A DNA stretch of 64,000 bases. It comes from Chrysopilus asiliformis. Its lineage: Eukaryota > Arthropoda > Insecta > Diptera > Rhagionidae. Below the pieces are notes generated by a model. That model was not told the DNA's origin and searched no databases. It worked only from the letters and a program-made list of their open reading frames with translations. Each line of letters begins with the position of its first letter. Positions within the stretch are counted from its first letter, which is position 1. The DNA is taken from the NCBI GenBank assembly GCA_964034945.1, contig OZ035962.1, forward strand, positions 109,991,034 through 110,055,033. The letters run 5' to 3'. Both the position numbers and the translations under genes were made by a program. This document shows, in pieces, positions 23,945 through 33,831 of the stretch.

Positions 23945-25000
23945 TAACCAAATTTTGTCCAAACCAATGTGAGATTTGGAATCTAATTATTCAAAAACGA
24001 TTCTAACATCTTCGGTCACTAAAATGGTCACTAAAAAAGTGATGATTGTACAAGAAACAAAGAATACTGAAATATCTGCGGCTTTCTTAATATACTTTTG
24101 GTAAGTTAAATTCTTATTCCAGCAAGTAGAATTGAAAGACAAATGATTGAAATTTATATTTTCAAATTAAGATCGACAGAATAGGAATGATCGCATTAAA
24201 AGTGATGGCAATCCGATGTCCATAAACCTTGTAAACATAATTGCATGTTGACGTATTCTGAACAGAAATAAACACAACGAGCAATGTCATTAAGCTAAAG
24301 GAATACTTAAGAAGTTTCAATAAAGCTGTCTGAAAATTCTATCAGTAATGCTTTCATTTGTACTAAAGACACATTCAACACTTTCATTAAAAAAAAGAAG
24401 CAAAACACACGAAAAGACATTTCAGCCAACAATATCGTTTTAAAGTTAAATTATCCACCTTTTCTCCACGTGAATAATACACAAAAGCCATTTCCACAAC
24501 TGGAATTTCTCTCTCCTGAACGCAAGGACAATATTTATCTATGCTATCCAGGGATACTAAACTAAACTAGACTAACAGCAATTATAGAGTAGTGAAGTAG
24601 TGAAGCATAATTTATTTAATTTGTTAGTCTTCCACTTGGTCCAATCAAAACAGTAAAATCTAATCATCCTCAAAGTTGTTCGAATTATTGTTCTGTTCCA
24701 TTTTATTTGGTTTGTTCTAACGTCATCTTTACTAAACTACGTACCAACAATGATCACCTGGTAGCTTTGCCTTTATGTCGAGAGTGCAGCATCTTTACCT
24801 GAACTTGAGCGTAAAAACAATTTACGAGACATTTGCATTTTCCATTTTGAATCTGTGCGAGTTTTCCAGAAGCATTCAACATCATTTGATTTTCTTGATT
24901 GCATTGACAATTGCGTATATGCATATAACTATAGTGGTGATATCCGGACTTACCTATAGTCGAACGTTGACGGTTCACTTGTATAAAAATTTATGTGTTT
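23945..25000. other. Gene-less stretch, nothing recognised
   Basis: AT-rich sequence. The frames at 24754-25086 overlap the following MITE and are not gene-like. Confidence 0.45.
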
Positions 25001-25008
25001 TATATCTA

Positions 25009-25393
25009 AAGGTGCCGCTCCACATGAGAGTAAATGCCGGCGAGAACCTCTCGATAGCAGCTACTCGCAAATGGACATGTCTCTGAGAGTCGCTCGCAGA
25101 AACACGCAAAAACTTGCGAGCTAGTTTCTGCGAGCTGTCAAAAGTGATTCTACTCTCTAGTCGACATGCACCCACTGAACTCTCGGGGAGTTGCTCGCCA
25201 GATACGAACGGCGTTTGAATTTCGCTAGTAGCTCTCGAGAACTCGCCAAAGCAAGATGTCAAAAAAATCAAGATATTGGTTTTGAAAAAAAAAATCGCCG
25301 AAATTAACTCTCAAATGGACAACCTCCTTCGAGTAGCTCTCGAGAGTTTTTGAGAGTTACTTGCGTATTTACTCTCATGTGGAGCGGCACCTT
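25009..25393. mobile_element. hAT-like MITE with AAGGTGCCGCTCC ends
   Basis: Inverted ends AAGGTGCCGCTCCACATGAG and its complement bound 385 bp. Flanks TATATCTA (25001-25008) and AATATCTA (25394-25401) match at 7 of 8 positions, consistent with an 8-bp hAT duplication. The interior repeats CTCTCGAGA/GAGAGT-rich blocks in both orientations. No coding sequence. Confidence 0.75.
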
Positions 25394-25664
25394 AATATCT
25401 AGTATATGTGTTTTATAGTAGATATTTTCTGCAAAACATGAAAGAGTTTACTGTCAGATTTAAGACACACAAAATACATTTATTTGCCCTTTTTTAAAAA
25501 GCTCAAAAATTTGGGTTCAGAAAATGTGCTTAAAAGTAAAGATATATTTTGATAAATTGATTCCGTAAGCGTACGCGCGCACTATGATGAGAAACATGTT
25601 TAATATAATGTTAAATGTGATTGAGGCTTAAGCGTCTAATGATTTTTGACTTCTGTTTTCAAGT

Positions 25665-26136
25665 TTGACAAGTTCATTTTTGACAATTTCAACCACGGAA
25701 AGATTAAGAATCGAACAACGTGTTAAAGTTATTGAAGCCAATTTCGAAAATTGGCGTTCAAACAAAAATGCATTTCGCGCACTTCGTGATTCTATGGATG
25801 ACGACGATTTGTGGTTTCAACAGGACGGCGCCACATGCCACACATCGAATGTAACAATGACTTTAATGAATGAGAATCTGCCATGTCGCATCATCTCTCG
25901 AAACAGCGAAGTCAATTGGCCACCAAGAACGTGCGATTTGATGCCTTTGGACTTCTTCCTTTAAGGTTATCTCAAGAGTAAGGTGTATACCAACAAACCA
26001 ACAACAAATTCCACAGTTGAGGAGAAATTATGCCGAGTTGTCATCAAAAATTTTGACCATCGAGTGCCAGTAACAAATAACAGTGTCTTATTTCCTGTCG
26101 ACATCGGTCCAAGCCATTGGAATACACTAAATTGAA
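25665..26136 (+). pseudogene. Internally deleted DD41D (rosa-type) mariner transposase
   Basis: Frame from 25665 reads an N-terminal helix-turn-helix-like part (TTERLRIEQRVKVIEANFEN ... NAFRALRD), then jumps to the catalytic core DLWFQQDGATCHTSNVTM. The second catalytic Asp (QQDG) and the third (LDFF) are separated by 41 residues, the DD41D spacing of rosa-type mariners. A TAA then interrupts the WGYLKSKVY region, after which KSKVYTNKPTT continues in frame. The segment carrying the first catalytic Asp is missing, so the gene is dead by deletion and by a stop. No clear terminal repeats were found. A fragment of a related copy lies at 29960-30197. Confidence 0.8.
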
Positions 26137-26440
26137 TCTATTTTTAATATACTATCGATTAAATATCAGCAATAGTTGGAAAATAATTTTTCGAAAAAAA
26201 CACTTACTCGTGGCGTATCTAATTGTACATTAAATATATAGGGGAGAATGGGACGCCTTGATCCCTTGGGAGACTTAATTCCTCGCATAAATCGCTTAAA
26301 TAAAGTAATTTTTAAAAACTTCGAAGATATTGTAACAAAGGTATCGTTAATGTAATTTAATTTTGTTTATACCACGCATGAAAAAGAATGTGTCCATTTG
26401 AAATGAAAAGAATTTGTCCGACAGTCGAGAACTTTTTGAC
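26137..26440. other. Short gene-less stretch
   Basis: Likely the 3' flank of the mariner relic followed by AT-rich DNA; nothing recognised. Confidence 0.4.
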
Positions 26441-26443
26441 AAT

Positions 26444-26639
26444 GGGCGTATTCACGGTACTCAACGGTTGAGTAAATCTCGATGAGTTCTCGTGAATGCC
26501 TCGATAAATTAAATGTCAAAATTCTACACTCATCGGTTGAGCAGAAAAGTATCGCAGAAATTTTTCGATACAAAAAATGGCGTCCGATCAGTGGTTTTGA
26601 TGAGTAATCTCTCAACTGTTGAGTACCGTGAATGCTCCC
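26444..26639. mobile_element. Small MITE with AAT target duplication
   Basis: Ends GGGCGTATTCACGGTACTCA and TGAGTACCGTGAATGCTCCC are inverted repeats; AAT flanks both sides (26441-26443, 26640-26642). 196 bp, no coding content. The 3-bp duplication suggests a Harbinger-like origin, although AAT is not the usual TWA. Confidence 0.65.
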
Positions 26640-26642
26640 AAT

Positions 26643-27167
26643 TTTTCTAAACGTTTTTTTTCACTATATTTCTCTTAAGGTAAGGTTTTTATTTATTATC
26701 ATCCAACAGGTATAATTATAACCATCTGAATATTTAAAAGTTAATACTATATACGTAAAAAAGAAATAATGACAGAAATAAAATATATTTACAAAAATGC
26801 TTGTTTTATGGAATTTCTACTTAAATTAAAATCTACATTATAAACGTACTCGTTGTAGAGTCTACTCATGGCAGACATTGGTTTATAATGACCATAGTTT
26901 GTTCTATGACAGTCCAAATAAATAAATGTTTTGTCCAAATTTTTTCTTTCTCAATATTTTTCTTCGATAATGGTTATCATCCAGCATTTCTAACCATTGA
27001 ATCGTGTATTTCTGTTGGTCATAGTTTTTTTTTGATAAATTATGATTACAAATTAAGGTATGCGCAGACTTGACACCTTATGGTCGAGGAGACATGAGAC
27101 TGGGATGATTTGGCGCGTTTTTATTTACAAACATCTCGCACAACTATAAGACGAAGTGAGGAATTAA
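26643..27167. other. Gene-less stretch, nothing recognised
   Basis: AT-rich sequence between two mobile elements. A frame at 26888-27073 is not convincing. Confidence 0.4.
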
Positions 27168-27702
27168 ACATAACAAAAGCTATAATTGCCAATCTGGCAG
27201 TGTATGGTGATATATTGTATGGTGATATGTCATTGTTCGAAGTTTAAGTGAACAGCGAACAGTTGTATCAAAATTCCAATTTAAAGTCAAACTTCTCAAT
27301 AAGGTTTTTTAAAATGTATTCCAATCGGATTTGGATGTAGGGGAGTTTTACGTAATATCATATCCTAAATAACTTTTGTTCTTGCACTTTTTTGATAAGA
27401 TGCATCTTTTTTGAGATATTTGCTAAAAACGTTTTCATTCGTATGGGGGGTACCCCCACTAATGGCCCATTTTTGCCCATTAACGAACTTAGCCTTGCAT
27501 TTTACGTAAAACGAATCTACGTAAAATTTCAAGTCTCTAGCGCCACAGACGGACGGACGAACGGACATGCAAAATTCAATTTTTTTTTATCATTCCAAAC
27601 ATACTGGTGTAATTCACTTTTGTGTGTAATGACGGGATCTTAGCATTATAAACGGTAAGGCAAATTTAATATACCCTTTGGTTTCACCATACGGGTATAA
27701 AA
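27168..27702 (+). mobile_element. DINE-1/mini-me-like element, copy C
   Basis: Same family as 4366-5071, with CATAACAAAAGCTATAATTG start and CACCATACGGGTATAAAA end. The left CCCGTATGGTGA region is rearranged (GTATGGTGATAT repeated twice) and the microsatellite is reduced to about two units near 27546. It ends only 77 bp before the start codon of the DUF1091 gene, so it must contribute to that gene's upstream region. Confidence 0.7.
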
Positions 27703-27779
27703 ATGCGATCAAGTTTGCCTATCCTCCCCTACTATCTATTTCCGATTTGTTTCAGTCGTGCTTAGTTTTTCAGTTGAAG

Positions 27780-28499
27780 ATGGCGTTTGGAAAAAATTTG
27801 GTTGTTAAATTATTCATTTTCTGCTTAGCAATTGCAGAGATGCAAGGAAAAGTATGATATTAAAAGTATTAAAAATATTATTGGTAAATAAAATGTAGAA
27901 TATTTATTATAGGTAATCAACATGATTAAATTTACAAAAATGCAGTGTGAAACGTTCACAAATTATGTCAATACCACATGCAAAATTCGTGCTATAAATC
28001 GATATCTCTCGACTGTTTATGTTAATTTTATCGTTGGAAAGCCGTTGAATAATCTAACAGTATTTTTTTGAAATATAGTTTTTGCCATAAAACATTGATA
28101 TATTCTTATTAGATGAACGTTGAATTACTTAAGAAAAACACAGTCAGCTATCAGCCATTTTTAATAAATGTGACGACGAATTTTTGCGAATTACTTGATG
28201 GAAAAAAGGGCAATTTTTTTGTGAATTTTTTTTTTAACTTGATTAAAGACTACTCAAATCTCGGTCCTCCGTGTCCTTTAATGGTAAATCTTTGGTTCTT
28301 ACAATTATATAAATAAAGTTTCAATATTTTGTTCTAGGGTGAAATTTGGATTAAAAATCTCTCAATATCCACTGAAAGATTACCGGTCATGTTTCCCACC
28401 GGTGAATATAAGCTTGTTTTTAGACACTATGATGAGGGCGGCATATGTCTGACATATATTCCGGTATGGGCAACATTAAAATCTGAAATATTTGAATAA
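27780..28499 (+). CDS. Secreted DUF1091-family protein, intact four-exon gene
   Basis: Exons 27780-27851, 27913-28059, 28113-28283 and 28338-28499 join in frame across three introns of 53-61 bp with GT/AG ends, giving 183 residues. Residues 1-23 are a probable signal peptide (hydrophobic VVKLFIFCLAIA). The mature part has the DUF1091 landmarks in order: IKFTKMQCETF, PLNNLT, SYQPFLINVTTNFC, FFFNLIKDYSNLGPPCPL and FPTGEYKLVFRHYD, with cysteines at 36, 47, 98, 127 and 167. In Drosophila the family is large; it includes CheB chemosensory-associated proteins and is related to MD-2-like lipid-binding folds, so secretion and lipid or pheromone binding are likely but inferred. Length fits the family. 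A poly(A) signal lies at 28599-28604. DINE-like copies in the same orientation flank it. Confidence 0.88.
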
Positions 28500-29159
28500 G
28501 GCACTTGGCACACAAATGCCGGTCGGCAGGCCAGCAGTTTTTTACTTTCACGTTTTTGGGATCAAATTTTAACATTTTTAACAAAATAATGGTACAGAAA
28601 TAAATGCAATGGGTTAAACAAGAACGATTTTTTGTGCTGCAGTTCGAGTAAACGTCGTAAAAGCGTATTACAATCGAAAAGCATCTAATCAAAACGTATA
28701 AAAATATTTTATAAATCCTCCATGCAAAAGTTCGAAAATGTGTTTAAAAAAATGGGAGCCAATCCGCTGATTTGACGCTAAATATGGAAATTAATTTTTT
28801 GTGTATGCATAGAACTCCGTAAAATATGTTATTCATTTAGGGAAAAGTGTGGCCAGCGGTAGTGTTACGATGGTAATTAATCCCATTAGAAAATGACAAC
28901 ATTATAGAAAAAAGGATTAGAAAATGTGAAAATTGGTGTGACGTATTTTATGACAATTTTTTTAGCGCTCAAGTGAATACCGTAATTTTTAGTTTATTTA
29001 TTTGAATTTCTCGACCATATAAATCTTTATTATTATTTCATAATTTTCGGACTATATGTCATATTGGAATATTTTTGCTTCTTTCGAAACAACGCTTTCT
29101 ATTCAAGTATCAGATTTCTCATGGCAACAATTGAATAGTTCAATGAAATTAAATGAAAA
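28500..29159. other. 3' flank of the DUF1091 gene
   Basis: Contains AATAAA at 28599-28604, the likely end of the DUF1091 transcript. GGAATATTTTTGCTTCTTTC near 29065 resembles a motif at 37333-37390. No gene seen. Confidence 0.45.
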
Positions 29160-29738
29160 ACATAACAAAAGCTATAATTGCCAATCTGGCAATCATTGGA
29201 GACCCGTATGGTGATATTCGTATCAAAATTCGAACAGTTATACCAAAATTCCACTTTGAAGTCAAACTTTCCAATAAGATTTTTTAAAATTTATTCCAAT
29301 CGGATTTTGATGTATGGGAGTTTTTTGTAGAATCATATCCTAAATAACTTTTGTTCTTGGACTTTTTTGATAAGATGCACCGTTTTTGAGATATTCACAA
29401 AAAACGTTTTCATTCGTATGGGGGGTACCCCCACTAATGGCCCATTTTTGCCCATTAATGAACTTAGCCTCGCATTTTACGAAAAACGGATCCACGCAAA
29501 ATTTCAAGTCTCTAGCTCAATCCGTGCGCCCGCAATCCGCGCCACAGACAGACGGACAGACAGACGGACAGACGGACGGACAGACGGACAGACAGACGGA
29601 CCGACATGCAAAATTCAACTTTTTTATCATTCTAAACACACTGGTGTAATTCATTTTTTTGTGCGATGACGGGATCTTGGCGTTACAAACGGTAAGGCAA
29701 AGTTAATATACCCTTTGGTTTCACCATACGGGTATAAC
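29160..29738 (+). mobile_element. DINE-1/mini-me-like element, copy D
   Basis: Near full-length copy, very similar to 4366-5071 outside the microsatellite (about 29546-29604, GACGGACA units). Same orientation as copy C, so the two form direct repeats about 1.46 kb apart around the DUF1091 gene. Confidence 0.75.
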
Positions 29739-29959
29739 AATTAGGAATCGGAAAAGATTCTTTTGAAAAGAAACATCAAGTGTCGATCCTAAGAATCTAA
29801 TGGCTGGATCTCCTTAGAGTGACGCCATAGATCTTTGTCACTGACCTGATCATGAAAAATGTGGAATTAACTCTATTTGGGAATTATATTGATATTCGAA
29901 CAATTTTTACTTTGTAAAGAAAGTTTTGTTTGCTGAGTCAAGTCTAAATGTTAATTCTG

Positions 29960-30197
29960 AAACGGAATGGTGGTTCTAGAATTAATTGAATTAATGAGAA
30001 TGGAATTCTTCATCAAGAGTAAGGTGTATGCCAACAAACCAACAACAATTCAACAGTTGATGGATGAGAATACAAGTCATATTCGTGGGATCACGGAGCA
30101 ATTATGCAGAGATGTCATCAAAAATGTTGACCATCGAGTGGAGGTGTGCCACCGAAGCCTTGGCGAACATTTGAGCGATATTATCTTTCACACATAA
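29960..30197 (+). pseudogene. C-terminal fragment of a rosa-type mariner transposase
   Basis: Translates to a continuous frame with IKSKVYANKPTTIQQLMDE, then EQLCRDVIKNVDHRVEVCHR and SLGEHLSDIIFHT before the stop. This is the usual C-terminus of the mariner type seen at 25665-26136 and overlaps that copy's tail. Everything upstream of the KSKVY motif, including the catalytic residues, is missing. A 3' AATAAAGAAATAAA tract follows. Confidence 0.75.
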
Positions 30198-30507
30198 TTG
30201 CCATGCACCAAATAACATGAATCAATAAAGAAATAAAAAAAAGTTTCGAACTAATCCGAAATTCACCCTCCATCATTAATTGAAAATCACAAAAATGGCG
30301 TATGGGACAAAAAAATCTTAAGTGTAGTTTTAAGTACCTACTGATTTAAAGTGTTTTTAAAATTTAATAGAAATTTGGAGGCTGACTTTTTAAAATACGT
30401 CACGGTAGTTTTGAAGGAGTTTAATACCACCGCTATAATACTGGATTTCCCTTTCCTCCTAAAAGAGTGAGGTATTTTTTGGACAGCCCTCACGTATTTA
30501 TTTACTA
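30198..30507. other. Short gene-less stretch
   Basis: AT-rich; nothing recognised. Confidence 0.4.
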
Positions 30508-30775
30508 CTAGCTTGCACACCCGTCGTTGCCGGGTCAAGTTTTTTCAAATTTTTTTTTATGGTCTATGTTGGAGCTAAACTTCAGGCCAATCGGTTCAGT
30601 AGTTTCCCCGCAAAAGAGTAACATAGCGCAAAAACTAAGTTTCGAAATCACTTTACCCCCTCCCCTTACTCCCCCCACCCCTCGCGCTACTTTTACGTAT
30701 AGACTCATGCCAAATTTCAAGTCAATCGGTTCAGCCGTTTTTGCGTGAAAAAGCAACAGACAGACAGACAGACCC

Positions 30776-33700
30776 TGTTATGACCAGCGTTAAGGAGTCC
30801 CCTTGCCATACTTCAGGCACCACGTTGGGCGCCATTGTTATGACCACAGGGGGATTACACAAATAAGGAGGGTCCTTAGTGCAAGGATGTAGGCAACAAG
30901 GGGGGCTTAGCTCGCCGGATGTGGGGGGGTTCTTTCCAAACACTAAGGATATTTGCGGCCATGACAAAATTTTGCCTACAAACAACACAACGGGATGGTG
31001 AAAGGATTGAAGGATAAGGAAGGGATGAAATTTTGAAACTGAATCAAATCAGCAACGTTTACTTGATTCTCATCTTTATTTCAGTCGCAAGTAATCCTGG
31101 AAAAACCAGGTTCTCCGAATATATCTTTCTCATCTCTCCTCGTCCCCAGCCACCCATAAATAAAAAGCTCAAAAATACATTATTAACATTTTAATTTGAT
31201 AATATCAAAAACAACGACGCAATCTTCAATACGATATAAAAATGTATAGTGCTTATTTGAATTGTGGAACTAGTTTTAATATAGTTTTGATAAATTAATA
31301 ACTTAGGTATAAATATGTATATTAGAAATAATTAGCATGCAATCTAATTAAGAAATATCTTATTATAACCTATCATATTATCAAATAAGAAATCGCTGAA
31401 CATTAGCGTAATATAAAATTTAGTACAATGACCTTCGCCACATTTAAATATTGAAACTTGTATTAAATTGAAATCTAACATTTAGGGGGGGATTTATGTG
31501 CACAATAGGGCCCTTTGTTCGCAGAAACCACCTATCATTGAAAAATCATAAAATCTGATGTGGGTTCGGTTAACACTCGAATTTACTAATAAACTTTTAA
31601 ATAATTTAAGAACTTGTATTTTAAATTAAACGTAATATTTGCTGCAAGACGTAATTCTTCCAGATAAGCGAAGCGATGGGACTTCGCTGCCATCAACGTC
31701 CGGGTAGAAATATCGGAGAAAATTAAAGGTGGTTAAAACCCGTAATCGACGTAGAAATAGTAATCGACGAAAAATATAAATAGAATTTTAAAATCTATTG
31801 TTTTAATTTAAATTATTGGGTAATTAGTTTATTAGATAATTTTAAATTATTGCGTAATTATTTTATTAGATAATTTTATTGGATAATTTATCTCCTAGGA
31901 TAATTGATCTAGTAGTCGACGAAACATATAAATGTGTTTTAAAAACTATGTTTTAATTTAACTAGTTGTATAATTTATAGCCGGGAAAGGGGCACACGTG
32001 CCTATCGTCTTAACCTCAATTCCACGAGATTTTCACACTGCCTAAAATTTATCTAATCACTAAATTATTATTTGGTTAACTCTAGCCTTACTTGTCGTTA
32101 AGTTTATTAACTTTTGTTGCCTGGCTACAAAACCTGGTCGAGTCGAACGAAGTTTATTCAAGGAGGTGCTGGAGATCCGCCCATATATTTTTGGCCCCAA
32201 AGAAAATTCTTGGTGTTGAAAGAGGTAAATCGCCTGCTTCCTCCGCCATATGGTGATCCTTCCGCCCTTACAAGTAGTGCTATTTAGCTTTTCTAATTTA
32301 TTCCAGACCAAGAGCATGTGGTCCTGCAGAAATTTAACCTATGATTTCTTTTTTTCTCTAACTAAAATTTGAAGAATCTTACCCTTTCCCGAAAAACTGC
32401 CTAATTTTTAGCTCCTAAGCACTAATTTTTCTTGTTAACCGATGGTGGAAAACATCGTTAAATAAATCCACTAAACTTAAAACTTTAAATGCAGCAAATT
32501 GCTGCTAAAGTAGCCAAAAAGAAAATGTGCAGTCCTTCTACTTGCTGCTAAATGAAATGGGCAGGAAGTGGAAGAAAGTTCCACGTCGCAAAGAGGAGAT
32601 TAAACACCCCCATATTAATCTAGTACAAAAAACTGACTATCCCATGAATTAATTTCCAAGAAAGGTAGAGTACTTTTTACGGTAATAACATTAAAAAAAT
32701 ATTAACAAAAATTAATGAAAGTGAATGACAATTTAAAGATCTATCAGGTGAGTAGAAATCGTAGTTAATATTGTCTATCGAGTTTATTCCAAAAAAATCA
32801 AATCTCCAATTTCATTTCAGAAAGGAAAACAAATTTCAAGATGCAATCTCAAAGATCCAAATTAAAACAAGCAAGCGAATCATTATTATACGCAGGTGAG
32901 TTTATTTAATTTTAGTTTGGTTTTATTTTTTTTATAATAATATTTGCATGTAAGTAATTTTTGCTATTTAACATGGTAAAACTATGATGAAACTCTCATG
33001 AAAACTCTCATTACTTTTACTATCATGATAAATAAACTATCAAGATGGTCGAGTGTATAACAAGAGATATTGACAATTTTTGGATTTGTTTTCTTTGCTA
33101 TTCGCTTTTATTGCTTACTGTTTTGCCTTATTGTTGTTGTTGTGTTTTGGTCCATCGCATTGACTTTATCAGTGCCAGTTGATGACATCAAAAAGAAAAG
33201 CAAAATTCTAAATGGATGGTAATTGTTGTGACGTTTTTTGTGTAAAAAATTGTGTATTTTTTGTAGTTATAGTACGGAATTGGTGTCGGAAAAAATGTTA
33301 AATGTTGGTGCAAATAGTCCTGTTTATTAGTTTTAATTAATTGGTCCTAATGTTGCAATAGTTCGAAGGGTTAACAACATTTGGCTAAAACGTTCATCTA
33401 GTGAAGATACATTTTTGGTTATCACAATTTTAGCAAAGATTTTCAAAATGTCAGATATTGTGATTGTTTTGGTTTGTGCTTTTGTATATTGTAATGCATG
33501 CATTCGGTGTAATGAAATATTGTTTTAAAACTGCGAGTGAAATCATTTTTTTAATTTAATGTTTCTGTTTTATTTTTAGGAAAACTAGTGAGTAAATCAA
33601 AAACCAAGCATCGAAGATTTAGATGAATCGGACCGAGATGGAAAATCGTTTTGGATTTTGAAGTGAAAGAACTCCAACAATTTTACAGACAGACGAAAGG

Positions 33701-33797
33701 TTCGGTGAGCTCATTCGAAGGGAAGTAATATCTTTTCATCTAAATTTCGGTGATTTACTAATATTTCCTCTTTTTCAATTTTCAGGTAGCTGCATCA
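30776..33797 (-). mobile_element. LTR-retrotransposon derivative with tRNA-Lys-type primer site
   Basis: Begins TGTTATGACC, ends GCATCA, and is flanked by ACCC on both sides (30772-30775, 33798-33801), a 4-bp duplication as in Ty3/gypsy elements. On the minus strand TGGCGCCCAACGTGGTGCC (30834-30816) closely matches my recollection of the Drosophila tRNA-Lys-complementary primer-binding site used by gypsy-type elements. It directly follows GGTCATAACA, an LTR 3' end. A segment 30836-32690 has matching inverted termini (TGTTATGACC / GGTAATAACA) and may be the LTR itself, with a minus-strand AATAAA near 31075. Almost all internal sequence is gone; no gag, pol or env frame remains. How 32691-33797 relates to the LTR is unclear. 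Confidence 0.65.
32821..33704 (+). other. Possible spliced exons inside the LTR derivative
   Basis: A pyrimidine tract plus TTTCAG precedes 32821; the exon-like block 32821-32895 contains ATG at 32841 and ends at GCAG|GTGAGT. A second block 33580-33704 follows TATTTTTAG and ends TTCG|GTGAGC; a further acceptor (TTTTCAG) ends at 33785. Joined, the first two give a short basic frame starting MQSQRSKLKQASESLLYAG that stops after about 33 codons. I do not recognise it. It could be a captured gene fragment, a non-coding transcript, or chance. Confidence 0.25.
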
Positions 33798-33831
33798 ACC
33801 CCAACTCATTTTTATATACCTATTAGCATGA

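Larger units (their letters stand above)
30508..33831 (-). mobile_element. Helitron-like element, family 1, split by an LTR element
   Basis: On the minus strand the element starts TCATGCTAATA (33831) and ends with the CCCGGCAACGACGGG hairpin, TGTGCAAG, then CTAG (30508-30511) followed by T. The body (GGCTGAACCGAT, TTTGCGGGGAAAC, GGGGGGAGTAAG) matches the intact copies at 56072 and 63076. An insertion (30776-33797) separates the GTCT microsatellite from the terminal GAGTTGG block; removing it and one ACCC restores the family sequence GACAGACCCCAACTCATT with one substitution. Confidence 0.8.

Noticed and set aside
25009..25393. Overlapping plus and minus frames with a hydrophobic start (24775-25271) as a chemoreceptor fragment
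   Set aside because: The frames run across the border of a MITE with clear ends and a near-perfect 8-bp duplication, so they combine flanking and transposon DNA.
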